From assembly GCA_050084515.1 (NCBI GenBank), contig CM114273.1, forward strand, positions 7,998,001 through 8,062,000: 64,000 bases of DNA, read 5' to 3'. Within the stretch, counting starts at the first letter, position 1, and every line of letters begins with the position of its first letter. A program made the translations under genes and the position numbers. The notes below the pieces were generated by a model that saw nothing but the letters and a program-made list of their open reading frames with translations, did not search any database and was not told the DNA's origin. Positions 22,963-35,122 of the stretch are shown here, one piece after another. This DNA is from Blasia pusilla. Its lineage: Eukaryota; Marchantiophyta; Marchantiopsida; Blasiales.

Positions 22963-23654
22963 ACCTAGGCTCCATGGTATTCAGGTTCGTGCAAAATTTG
23001 TGATACCACATTAGTGCGTATGCCTTCGACTCGAAGGAGGTCTTGATAAACCCCATGGATCCCCTACATGGGTTTTTTATGTATCCCAATGGCTCGTGAG
23101 GGCTTGGGGCCAGGGCTCTAGGATCGTGATACTCAATTACCACTTATCTGCTTAGAACACAACTATTTAGCAATTTCCTTAAGTCATACTAAGTCATACT
23201 TGCTCCACTTGCCTAGTAATTGTAAGTCATAAGAAATGACTTGCGTGTCTTAATTATTTCATGCTTGAATTATATCATATTTTTCATCAATTTTGAGATA
23301 GAATTTGTTTTGACCATTCCATTTCATTGATTTCAATGAAGTATTAATGCATTGTTTCATCAAGATCCCAATATTTTCCAATATGAACTGTCCATGTGCA
23401 TATAGGGCCAAATATAAATCTACAGGAATACCCATATGGCATTTGACGACCATACCAAATTTGCATTTATATCTTCAATTTCCAAATACACATAAATATG
23501 AAAAAATAATTTTTGTACTCCATTTTCCATTATGTTGGTAAGGGAACGTCTATATTTCTTATTAAATTTTCACTTCAACTTTAAATATAATGTCTAATTC
23601 TTTACATACGTCATCTTTCCAAACAAGTAAGATATAAGGGTCAAAAGAGGAAGA

Positions 23655-26060
23655 GGCGGTTGAGTATTTTTAATTTCATGGATGGGAGTCATTTGAAGTT
23701 CTTCTTTTTCTATGTGTCGTTAACCCTAGAGTTCCTCTTTGGGCAAAGTTTTGTGATTTTTGGACTCCTGGTTGAAGTGGAGGGGAGAAAAAAGTGGGGA
23801 GCACGACAAAGAGGAGGGCTTTAAGTAGAATTGTTCCAAGTGTTGTTTGTATACTCTTGTTCACATTCTTCTATTCCTTTGTTTCCACCGTTGGACTAGT
23901 TTAAGACTTAGGAGGGTCATTGGCTCTAAAACCTTCTTCCACTTGAATAGTTCAGATCTTCCTTCTTGGCTTCCATGCTCCAAAAAAATGGGAGACCACA
24001 TTTAGGATTGAGGATTTTTATTGCATGTGTGGAGGGTCATTTGAAGTTTTTCTTTTTCCTCTATGTTCATGACCCTGAGATGCCCTAGCTTGTGCGCAAG
24101 GTTTTCCGATTTTTTGCGCTTGATAGAGGAGGAGGGGAAAAAAAGAGAGGGAGAAAGAAAAAGAGGAAGAATTTAAGTAGAAGTTTTCAAAGTGTTGATT
24201 GCATTTTCATGTTCACATTCTTAGTTTCCACCATTGGATTGAGCTGACCTTTGTAGGAATGTTAGCACCAAGACCCTCTTCCATTTCAAGGGTTCCGATC
24301 TGCCTTGTTGGCTTCCATGCCATAACCAAAAATGGGACACCACATTTAGGGTTGAGGATTTTTCATTCCATGTGTGGGAAATCATTTGAAGTTTTTCTTT
24401 TTTTCTTTGTTCTTGAACATAGGATGCACTTGTGGGCAAAGTTTCCTGATTTGTGGACTATTGGTTGAGGAGGAGGGAAGAAAAAAGGGGAGGACAGGAG
24501 CAAGAGGAGGGATTTAAATAAAAAATGTTGATTTCATTTTCATTTTCATACTATCATATTCCTTCTTTCCACCATTGGATTGGGTTGAAACGTGGCAGGA
24601 TTGTTAACACCAATTGCAAAACCCTCTTCCAAGTTTCCATCTTGGCTTCCATGCTCCAACCCAAAATGGAAGACCACATTTAGGGTTGAGGGTTTTTTAT
24701 TCCATGTGTGGGGGATCATTTGAAGTTTTTTTTTTCATATGTGTTTTTTACCATGGGCTACACTTATGGGTGATTTTTCTTGATTTTTGGGTTCCTATTT
24801 AAGGAGTAGGGGAATAAAGGGATGAGAAAGGGGAAGAGGAGGGTTCTAAGTAGAATTATTCCAAGTGTTGATTGCATTTTCATGTTCACATTTATGTATC
24901 CCTCGTTTTCACCTTTGGATTGGGCGGAAACTTAGGAAAGTCAAAGGCACCTAAACCCTCTTCCACTTAACCGGTTAGAATTCGCCTTCTTGGCGTCCAT
25001 GATCCAATAAAAAATGAGAGACCAAATTTGAGGTTGATGATTTTTAATTGCATGTGTAGGGGGTCATTGGAAGTTTTTATTTTTCCTACATGTTCCTGAT
25101 TGTGGGTTGCACTTGTGGGCAATGTTTCCTTATTTTTGGCCTTCTAGTTAAGGAAGAGGGGAGAAAAAAGGGGGTAGAAAGATGAAGAGGAGGAATTTAA
25201 GTAGAATTGTTCCAAGTATTGATTGAATTTTCATGTTCACATTCTTGTATCCCTTGTTTCTACTATTCGATTGGGTTGAAATGTGGCACGGTTGTTAGCA
25301 CCAAAACTCTCTTCCACTTGAGCTATTGAGATCTGCCCTCTAGGCTTCTAGGCTTCCATGCTCCAACCAAAAATGGGAGGCTGAATTTAGGGTTGAGGAT
25401 TTATAATTCCATGTGTGGGTGATCATTTGGAGTTTTTTCTTTTTCCTCTATGTTCTTGATCTTGGGGTGCCCTTGTGGGCAACGTTTCTTGATTTTTGGG
25501 CCCTTAGTAGAGGAGGATGGAAGAAAAAAAGGGAGAGGAAGAGGAGGGCTTTAAGTAGAATTGTTCCAAGTGTTCTGTGCATATTCATCTTCACATTCTT
25601 GTATCCCTTGTTTCCAGGGTTGGTGTGGATTGGAGCTTGGCAAAGTTATTGGTATGAAAACCCTCTTCCACTTGAATGGTTTAGATCTACCTTCTTGTAT
25701 ATAAGCTAGATTGGGCTAAAATGTGGCATGTTGTTGGCACCAAATGCTTCTTCCACGTGAATGGTTCAGATTTTTCCTCTTGACTTCCATGCCAATACCA
25801 ATAACGGGAGACCAAATTTAGGGTTGAGGATTTTTAATTCCATGTATGGGTAGTTATTCAAAGTTTCTAATTTTTTCTCTCTGTTCTTGATCATGGGTGC
25901 ACTTGTGGGCAAAGTTTCATGATTTTTGGACTTTTGGTTAAGGAGGAGAGGAGAAAAAAGGGGGGAGGAAGAGGAGGGATTTAAGTAGAATTGTTCCAAG
26001 TATTGATTGCATTTTCATGTTGACATTCTTGTATTCCTTCTTTCCAATTTTGGATTGGGC
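23655..26060. repeat. Satellite-like tandem array, about seven units of about 345 bp
   Basis: A unit marked by TCATTTGAAGTTTTTCTTTT recurs near 23688, 24037, 24382, 24716, 25065, 25423 and 25853, a spacing of about 335-360 bp with one longer last interval. Each unit also holds a GTGGGCAA block, a purine-rich GAGGAGGGGAGAAAAAAGG block, GTAGAATTGTTCCAAGTGTT, CATTTTCATGTTCACATTCT, a CCACTTGAATGGTTCAGATC block and ACCACATTTAGGGTTGAGG. Copies differ by many substitutions and small indels, so the array is not recent. No conserved frame runs through it. Confidence 0.92.
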
Positions 26061-27254
26061 TAAAGCAAGGTTATGTTAAGTCCAATTTTGTAGGTCCAAA
26101 CGAGCTTCCAACTCTAAGTTGGGCTAGTCTCTAGTTGCAATGGGTAGGTGAGTTCTCGCTCCACGCTTTGAGAAGTTAAATTACTCGTGGTTTCTAAGGT
26201 CATCAAAAGTAATCCCCACTGGTGCATTTAACCAACCATTACTTAATAAAATTCGTGCTCTCCATCCAAATATAACTTCTTGGATTTGCTATGAGGATTC
26301 ATTTTGTAGGGGTAGTTTTTTAGCATGGGTTGACCCTTTCTATTGTTATAACCTAGAAGAGAAGCATGTCTAGTCATTAATTTTTTTGTTTTGTTTGAGT
26401 ATTATTGTCGAGATTATTGGGGTTGTGAACATTTGTACGATAGACATTTGTCCCGATCGAGGAGGCATACAGAGAGGAGTGAAAGTTACAATCATGGGTT
26501 TTGCCCTTGCTCAACTTCAATCTATGATTTCTTCTACTAGCTGAAAAATAAAGTTGACTACAGAGTTTTTTTCCTACTAGATTAACAAGATTTCTTTTGG
26601 TGATTTTGTGTGCCTTCTTTTAGGAGATGGTCTCACATATCCATGTTTGTGAGTTCATGTGGAGACATAGGAGTTTGGGCTAGAAGTGGTTGATACATAC
26701 TCGATCTTGAATTCACCCAAGAGAACTCCTGAGTTGATGGAAAATTTTGGTATCTTACATACACAATGGTTATTTTTAATGATATATTAAGAACTTATAT
26801 GCTCTCACATCAAGTATTAAGCATACATCATAACATACCAAACTGATGGTGGTGAGTGAATTTTTTTAAAAAGAGCCATGTTCTAAGAAATATGACCATA
26901 TTTAGGGTTTAAAGTTTTTTTTTGGGTATAGTTCTCCATTTGAGGTGTTCCTAAATAAATTTTGATATCAGATTTGATAACATTAAATATAGTGTGATAG
27001 AGTGTTCATTGGGGTCTATTTACAAGTTCACCTACATTGCTTGGATAGGTTACAAATTAGGAAACTAGTATATTGTACTTGAATTTTGTTGGAATATCAT
27101 TTTCTAAACTAGAAGATTATGAGGTAGAATAGATCCCTTCTTATACATACCTAACCATTCTTAATCTTCTACTCTCTTCTCCACTCCCTCGAGCCTTTAA
27201 TAAAAATCATAATCCTCCCCTAACCGCACATAACCCCTGTAAAAAAATCTTGTT
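26061..27254. other. Intergenic, no gene seen
   Basis: AT-rich DNA to the right of the tandem array. No coding or RNA feature was recognised. Confidence 0.5.
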
Positions 27255-27616
27255 TAAGCTTGCACCAGGCCCGCACTTAATCCCACACCAAGGCCTACGG
27301 AGCACGCTTTAGCCCACATCCTCCAACCGTATCTAGAGGCTCAGCCCGCATAGCTGGCATCCTCCAATCCTAGGCCCGCAACCCACCTATGTGTTTTGAA
27401 TCTAGTCCCACATATAGCCCACATGGTCTGCACTTAAGCCCACACTTTGCCCTCCTAGCCCGCACTAGGCACGCATGTCTACCCCCACACCCCAGTGAAT
27501 CCGTCATGATGAACCTAGGTGCCGAAAAAACCCAAGTTGGCGACCGATTTTCCATGTCCGGAGGAGTCCGTCCCATATACAAAATTTTCCGTTTCTATGC
27601 AACCTTGGTAGGCAAC
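27255..27616 (+). repeat. GC-rich dispersed repeat, copy 4
   Basis: Begins near AAGCTTGCACCAGGCCCGCA, has a body rich in AGCCCGCA, AGCCCACA and GGCCCGC words, and ends with GTCCGGAGGAGTCCG, AAAATTTTCCG and CTATGCAACCTTGG, the family's terminal sequence. Confidence 0.68.
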
Positions 27617-27835
27617 GGTATCCCTTTGGTCTAAGGAGAAATAATTCCTTGCTTTCAAGAGATGGACGGGTTATTTATGTCCTCCGTTACATTAGGCTAC
27701 TAACTAAAATGATAGAGAGAGAATATCATTATGGGATTGGACAACCATGCGTAGGGAAGATGCATTCAAAATGATTGTAAGGCTAGTAGATTTCACCCAT
27801 TTGTCTGAATCTTTTATCAATAAGGCCAAAATTTT

Positions 27836-29640
27836 TTGGTCGGTGTGGGAATGCTCTATTTGTTAGGGGATCCAAGGAAAGTATGTAAAAGATCTACGGT
27901 TCTTTTAGTTTGTAAGAGAGTTCAAAAACTTCTTCTACCCAATGAATATCTTCCTGTTGGACATTGGAATCACTTTTTGAATGATCCAAATAGCGTTATA
28001 GCCCTTCCAAAATTTAAAGTATTTACCGGTTCTCAAGACGAAAGAAATTGTTGCGAGGCTGGTACTCTTCTCTCGTACCTTCTAATAATGAAAGAGAGTT
28101 TCCTGGATGTGATGAGTGTTAAGTCATTTCATTAGTACTATGTGCATTGGTTTTTCTAAGCCATCTTCAAGCAATGGTAATAGTAGACGTCTTCTCCATG
28201 CAACCTAGGAAAAGCTAAAGGCCTCCATTGCATACCAAAATATACCTGGAGATCCGACTCCAAAATTATGCAAGATAAATCCGACAGTGGCCATGGGCAT
28301 CACCGCAGAATTCTTCTTCAGCAGTGTGGACCAAAATTTAGTAGAAGCTCCCAAGCTACTAGCATGTAGTATCAATGCATTCCTTGTTGCCAAATGGTGG
28401 TTGGAGAATCCAGTAGAGAAACAACTCTCGTCTGGAGTTCTCAACACCATTGTGAAGTTGGAGGCTCCCTTATAGGCAAAGTGGAAGAAGCAACCTTATT
28501 TCAACAACCTTGTGGATGCAAACGGCTTCATAGACTTGGAAGCCGTAGGAGAGTGGAGGGAGAAAGGTGGACCTTCTTTCCATGTTTCCATCGAGAACAA
28601 CCTAAGCTTTGTGGATTATATCACCCTTCCTTTTATTTTTGAAGTTTTCCCTTATAGTGCCATGCAAGAGGAGAGCATGGACACCGTGTGGATTGAAATG
28701 GTGCAATACGAGGGATCTAAAAAGTGTTTATCGTCACCTTTTTGCTCAGGGTTATGGCCAAGTTGATCATGATTGTAGATATCCTCGGCCCCCATCTAGG
28801 ACCAAAATGTAATAGAAATTCAAAATCTTCTTTGACTCAAGGATGACTACTCTGGTGTATAACACGTTCGACTATTCCATCAAAGAGAATGGTCTCCAAC
28901 GACCACAGGTGGATTTCTTGAAGGTGACTGGGAAAGAAGTTGCCCATCTTTTCCTTGAAGACTACAACTTGCTGACCTAAAGGAGTATTTATTTAGGTTC
29001 ATCATCAGAAAGGCTAAGGAGTGGGATGTGGACCTGCACAGTTTGGATGAGCAGTATTAGAACTTAGACAATGATAAGTTCCACAAAATGTACAAGACTT
29101 TAAAGGAATATCTCAAAGTTTTTCCGACTATGAGAGTGGGAAGGTTTAGTTGGAGTGAGTACGTTGATACATTCCATAAGTATGTCACTAAGGTTGAGCC
29201 AGATAAGATTACGGATATTTCCACGGATGAGACACTCTTGTGATTGAGTAGGAAGAGGAGTCACTGAGGGTAAGAGGTAGATTCAGTTACACTATTTAAT
29301 GATGTCATTGGGTACATTTGTAAATAGGATGAGAAATGTAACATGTTGAAGAGGATGAAAGCTTACAAGTGTGAAGAATTTTTCTAGATGCGTTTGTCGG
29401 GTATGTTTGTTGATGGATATGTTATCATACTCATTTCAAACTTGAGTTCCACATTTGAGATATCCAATCAAAATATTTTGCGTCCTCTAATGAATATGCG
29501 ATGGATATCAAAGGTGACGGATATATTGTCTGAGAGATTCCAGTACCTGAATCGTGAATGGTGCCACCTCTGTACTATTAAGCAAATTTATTTCATTGGG
29601 GGAATGGAAGTAAACATTCACGATTAGCGCTTAGTACAAC
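27836..29640 (+). pseudogene. Decayed reading frame(s) of unknown function
   Basis: From 28209 a plus-strand frame runs through IAYQNIPGDPTPKLC, AMGITAEFFFSSVDQNLVEA and AFLVAKWWLENPVEKQLSSG to a TAG at about 28470. It then continues in the same frame (FNNLVDANGFIDLEAVGEWR, GGPSFHVSIENNLSFVDY) to 28766. Further pieces follow in other frames: FLKVTGKEVAHLFLEDYNLL near 28920 and FSWSEYVDTFHKYVTKVEPD near 29150. Composition is protein-like and the order looks collinear, but stops and frame changes break it. I recognise no family. It may be a plant-specific gene or transposon-borne frame that has decayed. A short frame at 27836-28135 may be its upstream part. Confidence 0.5.
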
Positions 29641-31483
29641 CATAGGTGCAGTTGTGAAGTTCACTTGACTTAGCAATGGATATTTTTTTGAAGAAAATTT
29701 GATATTAGTTTGAAAAAAATAAGAGAATCGAAACATAAATTCTGGTTCAGTTCCAAAGCTCATTTGGAACTAGAGTTCCAACCTAGTCACATAAATATGA
29801 CTCACCAAGTTATGTTGCAAGTAATAAAATCATTTAATAACTCCATGAGTCATACTATCCTGAGTACACCAGTTATGCCTCCATCAACTTTAGTTGTGTC
29901 CCGTTACTTGTGAATTCATGTGGCAGGACTATATGAGTCTATTCCAATCATCAATGAAGACAATAAAACTAGGGGAGTTTCCAATTACAACTCAATCCCA
30001 AAAAAATTCATGGTTAATGCACTCATAACTATTACCACAAAATGAATTACTAAGATGGTTTCCCATAGTCTATATCATCTATAATATATTATACCTATTT
30101 GTCTATGTCATACGTTAAATTTTCATTCTTCCACATCATCTGAGTAACGTATCAATCATACTATCATGGCCTCATAACTACTCCCTAGAGTCATATAACA
30201 ATGTTCACATAAGCCTACCATCCTAGTTAGCCTAGTCGTGAAACAAATATGACTTGGCTTTAATGCCTAAAGTAGTATATTGCAAACCATTGTAAGTCAT
30301 GGAATGTAAAATATGACTCATGTGAGTCATAAATCCAATGATTTCTTCTAGGGTTTAGTGTATTATGTCCTAACATCACATCTTCTTGGGTTAGTAACAC
30401 ATGAGAAATGAGGGGAAATTATCTTGCCAAAAAACCTTGCCCTTAATTGGGAAAATGTGTCTCGAGGCCTAATATACTCCAAGGGATATGATAGGGATGA
30501 TGGGAATTCCCATACAAAGAGGAGAACCTTGTATTGATAATTAACTACAAGGATAACCATAAAAATCTCCAAGACGAATTTACATATCAAAAATAAAAAA
30601 TTCAAGAAATTCAATAAAGTTGAATGATTATTGGGCCTCCAAGAATAAAGCATGTGAGGAAATCCACATGATCCTCTTATCCCCTAATCACGATTTTAAG
30701 ATAAGAGACAGTAATAACAATATCGTCATGCTCAAAGGAAACCATGTCCCTTATGAGTTGCAATTGATGGGATAAAATTTCTTGTAATTGTGTTACCACC
30801 CAAAGATAGATCAAATAGATGATTGAATAACCACTATATTCTCATCAAGTCCAATCTTGAACAACCAATATTCGTGCTCAAACTCATTGCCCTATGAGTA
30901 GTTTTAAATAAGACCAAATGAACATCACAGAATACAAATTAACATTACAAAGCAAGATTTGTCACATACACACTACATTCCACATTAGTTCCTTCCAAGG
31001 TCTGGACCAGAAGAATGAAAAAAAATCTAGGACCAGATTTCTGAATCGTCTTTTTCCAAAAATTCAGATTCCCAATAGAAGACGTTGAGTATCAATGGTG
31101 GATTGACTATGGGAGCCAACTAAGCTACCAAGTGACATAAATGACTATCACTGCTTCTATCAATTCCACAAAGATTTTCCATCTTAAAACCTATTGAATT
31201 GAAACATAATGCAAAATAATCTAGATCCTAAAAGCACTTTGCAAAATGTACTAATTCCACAAAAGAAATTAGATCTTCTTGTCGAGACTATTTACACTGT
31301 TAATTCAAAGTGCAGATGTCATTGAAAAAAACAAATTATCAATACACTAATATATTTAATTTCTTTCACATTGTCATCTTGCAATTGAAAAATTCAAGAA
31401 CTTTAGGGGAGATGGAGGGAGAATTGTTGGAAGTAATAGAAAATTTAAACGGGTTGTCCACCACTCCAAAATTAGGCTACCAT
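29641..31483. other. Intergenic, no gene seen
   Basis: AT-rich DNA with scattered short frames. No motif, repeat array or RNA gene recognised. Confidence 0.45.
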
Positions 31484-32022
31484 CAAGGTTGCACGAAAAT
31501 GAACAAGTCCGGACATGTCCACGGACAAAGTATGTGTACATTTTGTGTTGTTTGAACATACGTTTAGGGTTGGTTTATGATTACAACAAGTATTCCTTAT
31601 CAAGGTTGCACGAAAACAAACATGCCGCTTGGTTACCCTAGACCCCCATCCAAGCCCACCTTTGAGCCTATCGAACGTGTAGCGTACATCCAGGCTGGCC
31701 AAGTCTGCACCAGTTTTGTGGCCCGTAGACTTACGTATGTCCCTAGGACGGACATGTCCATGCAGGCTCGGCTACCCATAGCCAGCACCTGAGCAAGATT
31801 GCACATGGACAAAGTCCGTGTCGACAGACATGTCCATGTCCGTGTTGGCCCGTATACCCGCGATCCGCACTCGAGCCCGCCCAATTGGAGCCCAACCCGA
31901 GTCTGCGCTACGGGCCCGACAAGCTCAAGGGCGGGCCAGAGGAACTACTGCCCGCAAGGACATGTCTAGCCTCGGGACATACATGAGTATGTGGACATGG
32001 ACTTCTTCCATGTGCAACCTTG
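31484..32022. repeat. Cluster of GC-rich dispersed repeats with terminal inverted repeats
   Basis: Left-type termini CAAGGTTGCACGAAAA lie at 31484 and 31611, and CAAGATTGCACATGGACAAA lies near 31793. A right terminus CCATGTGCAACCTTG ends at 32022. The segment 31793-32022 is therefore a short element with inverted ends of about 20 nt, and 31611-32022 may be a longer one with the short element nested inside it. Palindromic GGACATGTCC words recur. No clear target-site duplication was found. Confidence 0.72.
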
Positions 32023-33120
32023 TTGGTTATCCAATATATATAACCTATCACCTCGCAACATTGGAAATCTTATTATTAAAGGCCTCGTGGTCTATCTTTT
32101 GACAAGATGCATCTATGTTGTTTGATGCGTTTTAGTCTTGTCAATATCTTATGACAAGATGTTTTGTTTTTTCCACGAAATGATCCAAGTTTTTATAGCA
32201 GAAAGGAGAATCCATGTGGAAACACGAAGGACTTCAAAGATAAAATTTCATAATCTACATTATGATTATGATTGGACACCTTACATGCAAAATAGCAACA
32301 AGCTTGCAATTTTGTCTCTTAACTCACATTTGACATTTTGGGAAGGGAAAATGACAGGAAGCGAAATAATTTTATTTCCCTTGTTCATTGGTCAATTAAA
32401 ATTAACTCATAATTTAACTAATGTATATTATTTTGGTGGAAGGAGGGGCATAAGTAAGTATTATTTAAATTTTTATGGAAAATTGGAATTATTTAGGGGA
32501 GTGAGATATTATTCAATCAAAAAATAGAATTATTTAAAAGAGCAAAAATTTATTCTTCATTTCAGATTTTAAAAATAAAAATAATATACATGCATTTTGA
32601 AATGAAAATTTAGAATAATTATTTTTATATCATTAACTAACTAGTTATTGGAGAATATCTCTCCTCTTAAACATTTTCAATAGGATTCATAACCTTTGAA
32701 ACCAATAAGTTCGAAATTAATTAATTTAAAATAACCTTCAAATACTACTAGCGCATCGCACCCGCTTACACTAGTAGTATTTAAACCGAAGCTCATGCTT
32801 GAGCCGGATCGATGACGCGTACCAAACGCATGATCGATGGAGACCGCAGCAGTACAGTCAGCCAATTGCATGGCTCTTCTCTGGATCTTCCCCACAAGAC
32901 CGACCTAGGCTCGGCTAGTGCCGGCAGTCTTTGTAAAGTTTGCCCAGAGAATTGGAGAATTTCTGAAAGGATTTGAACTTGATCGGGAAGAAAACCGATG
33001 AGAAAAATCTAGTGATCGGAACGAAGGCCATAGTTCGTCCCGGAAAGGCATTCAATGCGCGTAGAGCCTATCTCGAGCTGGGTCGGGCCCACGTTTCAGG
33101 TTCGGGAGCCCCGGGATGGA
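32023..33120. other. Intergenic, no gene seen
   Basis: AT-rich to about 32.7 kb, then GC-richer. No supported gene. Confidence 0.45.
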
Positions 33121-33215
33121 GAGGTCGCGACGGAGGATAAAGGGTCGCGACGGAGGATGGGAGGTCGCGACGGAGGATAAAGAGGTCGCGACGGAGGATG
33201 GGAGGTCGCGACGGA
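33121..33215. repeat. 20-21-bp minisatellite
   Basis: Five copies of a unit containing GGTCGCGACGGAGGAT start near 33123, 33143, 33163, 33184 and 33204. Units alternate between TAAAG- and GGGA-type spacers. The NruI palindrome TCGCGA lies in every unit. From about 33357 to 33470 a separate region is rich in irregular CTCGTTCT and TCGTTCG words. Confidence 0.9.
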
Positions 33216-33504
33216 CGCCTTCTAGAGACGGACGGCGGGAGACGGACGCGACGGGAGGGTAGGGAGGATGGGAAGGGATGGATGACGTCCGTTCTTGACA
33301 GCGTTAGGGCTTTCGTTTGTTCTCAGAACGAGAGCTTTGCCCTCGCGGCTGGCCGAATCGGCTCTCGTTCTCGCAAGCCGTCGTTCGCTCTTCGCTCGCT
33401 CTCGTTCTCTCTCGTTCGTGTTCTCGTTCTCGCTCTCGCGGTGGGTTACGGCGCTCGTTGTCGTTCGTTTCGTTCTTGACGGCTTCCGGGTCTCGTTGTC
33501 GTTC

Positions 33505-34141
33505 ATTTTGTTCTTGACGGCTTCCGGGTCTTCCGGATCTTGATCTCCGCAGCTTTCGTGAGTCTCAGCTGGTCCTCGGCCAGGACTCGTAGCGTGTATT
33601 CCTGATCAAACAAAGTCGCCGTTCGATCGGGCCATGACAGCGCCCTTCCCTCACTTGAAATCTTCGAGGCGAACGAGGCGACAGCCGTTTGTGAATCGAG
33701 TCTTGTTCTTGACGGCTTCCAGGTCTTGTTCGGAAAGGTATCGCTCACCTCTGCTCGGCAGCTTTCGCGAGTCTCAGCTGGTCCTCGGCCGGGACTCGTA
33801 GCCTGTATTCCTGATCTAACGAAGTCGCCGTTTGATCGGGCCATGACAGCGCCCTTCCCTCACTTGAAATCTTTGAGGCGGACTAGGCGACAGCCGTTCG
33901 TGAATCGGGATTAAGTGAGATTGGGTCTTGTTCTTGACGGCTTCCGGGTCTTGTTTGGAAAGGTTTCGCTCACCTGTGCTCCGCAGCTTTCGCGAGTCTT
34001 AGTTGGTCCTCGGCTGGGACTCGTAGCCTGTATTCCTGATCTAACGAAGTCGTCGTTCGATCGGGCCATGACAGCGCCCTTCCCTCACTTGAAATCTTTG
34101 AGGCGGACGAGGCGACAGCCGTTCGTGAATCGGGATTAAGC
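33505..34141. repeat. Three tandem copies of a ~210-225-bp GC-rich unit
   Basis: Each unit runs from TTGTTCTTGACGGCTTCCGG through GCAGCTTTCGCGAGTCT, GGACTCGTAGCCTGTATTCC, GATCGGGCCATGACAGCGCC and TCCCTCACTTGAAATCTT to GACAGCCGTTCGTGAATCG. The AGCTTTCG landmark falls at 33551, 33760 and 33985 (spacing 209 and 225, the extra bases being a small insertion). Extra partial copies of the TTCTTGACGGCTTCCGGGTC word lie upstream (33473). Each unit is open on the plus strand with the same ending (HLKSLRRTRRQPFVNRD), but nothing else suggests it is translated. Confidence 0.9.
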
Positions 34142-34389
34142 GACACATTGTGCGTCTAAAAGGTCACCTCTGCTCGGCTCTCCTTCACTCACGTCTGCTC
34201 CATATCTTTGCTGACCTCTGCTCGGCTCTCCTTCACTTACCTCTGGTGAGTGAGTGCTCTCTCCAGTGTTGTTCGCCCACCTCTGCTCGGCTTCCTCTCT
34301 CTTTGCTCTCGTTCATGCTTACGTGTGGGCAGTTGATTCAAAGTTTAGTTACATAGTCCGACCTCTTAACAGTAGGATTCAACAGGCTT

Positions 34390-35122
34390 CTCCTCAGACC
34401 ATAAACTTAGAACCCTCAATATCTGGTGTGAAGTGCATAAACAGAGAACAGAAACCCATCCGGTCACAAATTTTGATGGTCTTCTTGCCGATGGTCTTCA
34501 CCCTAAAATCTGCTCTTCTTTCCGGCACTAGAATGAGTAGAATCACAATAGTTCGGCAGAGTTTTGGCATTCGTCAACGTGAACAGTACTACTACTATCT
34601 ACCAATTTCACATCTATGGACGACACTAATATGTAGAGTTTGCTCCCAGGAGTTTCACTTGCAAGAACATACACACAACTTTCCTGTCAGCACATTAACC
34701 TCTCACTTTGTCGAGCGTAATTCGAAATTGGGCGCTTAGCCTAGTGAAGATTCGAGCTCCCATGCCAGCGTCACATTTCAACTGCCAGCATTCTAGGTAG
34801 GGATTGGGTTATACTTACTAGCAAGACCAACCCCCAGTACTAACTCGCCATTTCCCAGCCTAATGGAATTGCTGTAGTTCTTGTCGTTCGAGCTTGCGAC
34901 CACCGAAACTATCCATGGACTCCATGACAACGTGGAGAAAGGCATTGCCGTGCATTTCCCACCGCTTTGTGTTACAAAGACTCATCGCGCGCCTTTGCCG
35001 AGAAGAGCTATGTCAAAAATGTTGAGGTAAACAGCCTCGTCGGCGGGAGGGGCGGTGGGAGCGATCGAAAGACTGATGACATCCACCCCATCTTGGGCCG
35101 CTTGAGCAATTTCAGAAATCCA
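34390..35122 (-). pseudogene. Subtilisin-like serine protease (subtilase) pseudogene fragment
   Basis: Minus-strand translation from 35122 gives EIAQAAQDGVDVISLSIAP, then PPADEAVYLNIFDIALL, an in-frame TGA at 34984-34982, then VFVTQSGG, SPWIVSVVASSNDKNYSNSI and LGNGELVLGVGLA up to a perfect donor GTAAGT at 34818. These are the conserved stretches between the His and Asn active-site regions of plant subtilases, and the TGA sits where the family has Gly (AGVFV). A further piece (ETPGSKLYILVSSIDVKLVD, DECQNSAELL, about 34660-34530) carries TGA and TAG and is out of phase with the donor. A last possible piece lies at 34400-34500. The catalytic Asp, His and Ser regions are absent. It is an extracellular protease family copy that can no longer make protein. 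Confidence 0.82.

Noticed and set aside
23655-26060. CRISPR-like array
   Set aside because: Units are ~345 bp, diverged and contiguous in a plant genome. It is a tandem satellite-like repeat.
33726-34139. Repeated open frames in the GC-rich tandem units
   Set aside because: The frame repeats only because the DNA unit repeats. No domain, initiation context or splice signals support a protein.
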